64,000 nt of DNA from Cymbidium sinense (Eukaryota; Streptophyta; Magnoliopsida; Asparagales; Orchidaceae). The position numbers and the translations under genes are program-made. Below the pieces are notes generated by a model. It was not told where the DNA came from. It made no database searches and saw only the letters and a list, made by a program, of their open reading frames with translations. The stretch spans positions 62,001-126,000 of the forward strand of contig JAKCPB010000360.1 in NCBI GenBank assembly GCA_021442155.1, read 5' to 3'. This document shows, piece by piece, positions 62,601 to 64,000 of this stretch (the stretch's first letter is position 1; each line of letters starts with the position of its first letter).

Positions 62601-64000
62601 TGTTCTTTTCAAAGGAACTATATACTTTTCAAATCCTATACAAACCATGTTAAGAAAAGAGAAGAAAATCTCATAACACATTTTAAACTATATTCACATG
62701 CAAGCTTATAAATATTTATGAGTAGCATATATTCATTTAGAGTCTTTGATTTATAAGTTTTAAAAATAATTTTTGATTTAGTTATGAAAATAGCCACTCA
62801 TATCCTTACTTTATCCAATACATGCAATTTGACATAAATAAAACATTTTATTTTAATTTGAATTTTCAAAAGACATGAATGCATGATTTCATATGGCATA
62901 CACCATTTAGCATATTAGGAAAGAAATAAAGTGATGTAAACATATAATTTCATTCACCTTAATTAATTCCTAAAGACAATCCTATGAAATAAGATCATTT
63001 AAAGTGAATCAAAGTTGTTTAAAGAGATTTTTATTTTAATTTTGAGTTTGATTTGATTTTAGGAAATATGAAAAAGTTTGTTGGTCATAACCCATCTCCC
63101 ACATATGTGAATCAATTTAGTTTAATTTTTGAACCATTAGATTAATTTTTATGTTGTATTTAGGTTAAGGTGTGTTAATTACCCCTTACCTACACCACTT
63201 CAACATAATTAACCAACTAATTATGAGCCAACATATGATATTCAACCATACTGAATTTAAATCAGAACTGCACCTAAGAAAGAAACGGGTCTAATGCAAT
63301 TGGCTCACAATTATTGATTAATTAAGCTAAAGGGTTTAATTAAGTACTTTCATAACCTTCCCACACATGTGGGTTGGAAATAATTTCCTTGAATTTACCT
63401 TAGGCTTTTGAACACCTAAGGATCTACCCAAGAAATGAGATTATTGAGTTCTCGAATGATTTCATGTTGAATTTTGATTAATTGAATTTATTAATGAAGT
63501 GATTAGGCCATTAATTACAACTTGATTAAATGTTTTCCAAATGGAGTGAACTTAGGGAGAAGAGATTGGAAACAAAATCCTAATCTCATTCCCTAAGTCC
63601 CTTCAATATTTCATAGTAATTAGCAAGCCCAATTAATATATTCACCACTATTTAATAGATTAATTAATCACTTAATTAATTAAGGGAGTGATTAGGAATG
63701 AATCAAGCAATTATCCTAATTAAATCATTAATAAATTCCAAGAAAATTATGAGAGAAGGAAATCATCCCACTAACATACCTAAGAAGTTTGGAATTAATT
63801 AAGGAAATCATTAGGGAGTAATTAACATAATTACATTTTAATAAATCCAAATTGAGTGAAATATACTATTCAAAATCAATCAAAATTAATTTTATATTAT
63901 TCCCCCTTTAATTATCTTTAAAATGAAGTTGAGTTTGCATTTTTTGGATTTTTCTACATTTAGTTATGAATATTTAAAGTTTCTGTGATTAATAGGTCAT
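59625..64000 (-). repeat. S7: 5' LTR of E3, cut by the window edge
   Basis: It starts TGGTGTTTATTTTTGAG at 59625. Bases 59649-59770 are the fullest version of the LTR's terminal segment in the window, with a near-perfect 29-base palindrome at 59715-59743. From 59780 it follows the other LTRs: the TTTACATG..AAAGTAAAG segment (59914-59937), the TAATTAACAT region and the start of the AT-rich middle. The promoter-like island and U3 would lie beyond 64000. Frames such as 60305-60496 and 60954-61145 are chance. Confidence 0.85.
59715..59743. other. 29-base near-perfect palindrome in the terminal part of LTR S7
   Basis: Arms TTTCATCTATCTTT and AAAGATAAATGAAA pair at 13 of 14 positions around a single base. 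Diverged versions are at 33340-33370 in S4 and 1999-2020 in S2. In the element's RNA this is near the 3' end of the LTR (U5 side). Confidence 0.65.

Larger units (their letters stand above)
39408..64000 (-). mobile_element. E3: most complete Tat-lineage element, 5' LTR cut by window edge
   Basis: Order on the plus strand: 3' LTR (39408-46634), 3' untranslated repeats, pol stop at 49158, integrase, aRNH, RNase H, RT, linker, protease, gag, an ORF1-like region (to 57557), a leader with hairpin repeats, and the 5' LTR (59625 to beyond the edge). The internal region is 13.0 kb. With two LTRs of about 7.2 kb the element would be near 27 kb. No standard primer-binding site (such as the initiator-Met type) is evident next to 59625, and no purine-rich tract precedes the 3' LTR at 46635. 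Every coding part is broken. Confidence 0.85.

Noticed and set aside
1..64000. Host protein-coding genes, tRNA or rRNA genes
   Set aside because: All segments align with LTR or internal parts of one retrotransposon family. No exon-like text outside it and no RNA gene was seen.
1..64000. A tandem LTR-internal-LTR-internal array made by unequal recombination
   Set aside because: Possible, but most borders fall at LTR outer termini (1986, 11472, 18855, 25949, 33424, 33854, 39408), which self-insertion explains more directly. Not fully excluded.

Overview
The window looks like nuclear DNA from a flowering plant and appears to be made entirely of retrotransposon sequence. It is AT-rich and poor in CpG. 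I find no intact gene of any kind: no host gene, tRNA or rRNA. All recognisable protein text comes from the Tat (Ogre/Retand-like) branch of Ty3/gypsy LTR retrotransposons. The order Gag, protease, reverse transcriptase, RNase H, a second archaeal-type RNase H, integrase is characteristic of that branch. All coding relics read on the minus strand and carry stops and frameshifts. The species cannot be named from this sequence.

The family has very long LTRs. Four essentially full-length copies measure about 7.2 to 7.5 kb (1986-9391, 11472-18855, 25949-33424, 39408-46634). Truncated copies lie at 1-1985, 25911-25948 plus 33425-33854, and 59625-64000 (cut by the window edge). In the element's sense direction the LTR starts TGTTGACC and ends AAACACCA. 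Inside it are an A/C-rich upstream part full of TTGACC/TTGACT, a short CpG-bearing promoter-like island about 3 kb in (CCAAT, ACGT cores, TATA), and a long downstream part.

Layout: (1) 1-1985, an LTR fragment. (2) 1986-33854, element E1: 3' LTR, 3' untranslated repeats, pol, gag and a truncated 5' LTR. It is interrupted by two LTRs in the opposite orientation, one in its 3' untranslated region (11472-18855) and one in its 5' LTR (25949-33424). (3) 33855-39407, a 5.6-kb internal fragment E2 bounded on both sides by outer LTR ends of its neighbours. (4) 39408 to beyond the right edge, element E3: 3' LTR, 13-kb internal region, 5' LTR. E3 is the most complete copy, with an implied length near 27 kb. 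Most junctions fall at or very near LTR termini, so I read the window as a nest of insertions of one family into itself.

The most unusual structure is in the 5' leader of E3 (57675-59231): about nineteen tandem units of roughly 70-90 bases, each with an imperfect inverted repeat. In several units the two arms have changed together and still pair. Two further repeat systems flank the 3' end of pol: a three-fold composite repeat in the 3' untranslated region of E1 and E3, and a short repeat just past the pol stop in E3. Upstream of gag in E3 is a decayed extra coding region (56081-57557) in the position of the Ogre-type ORF1.
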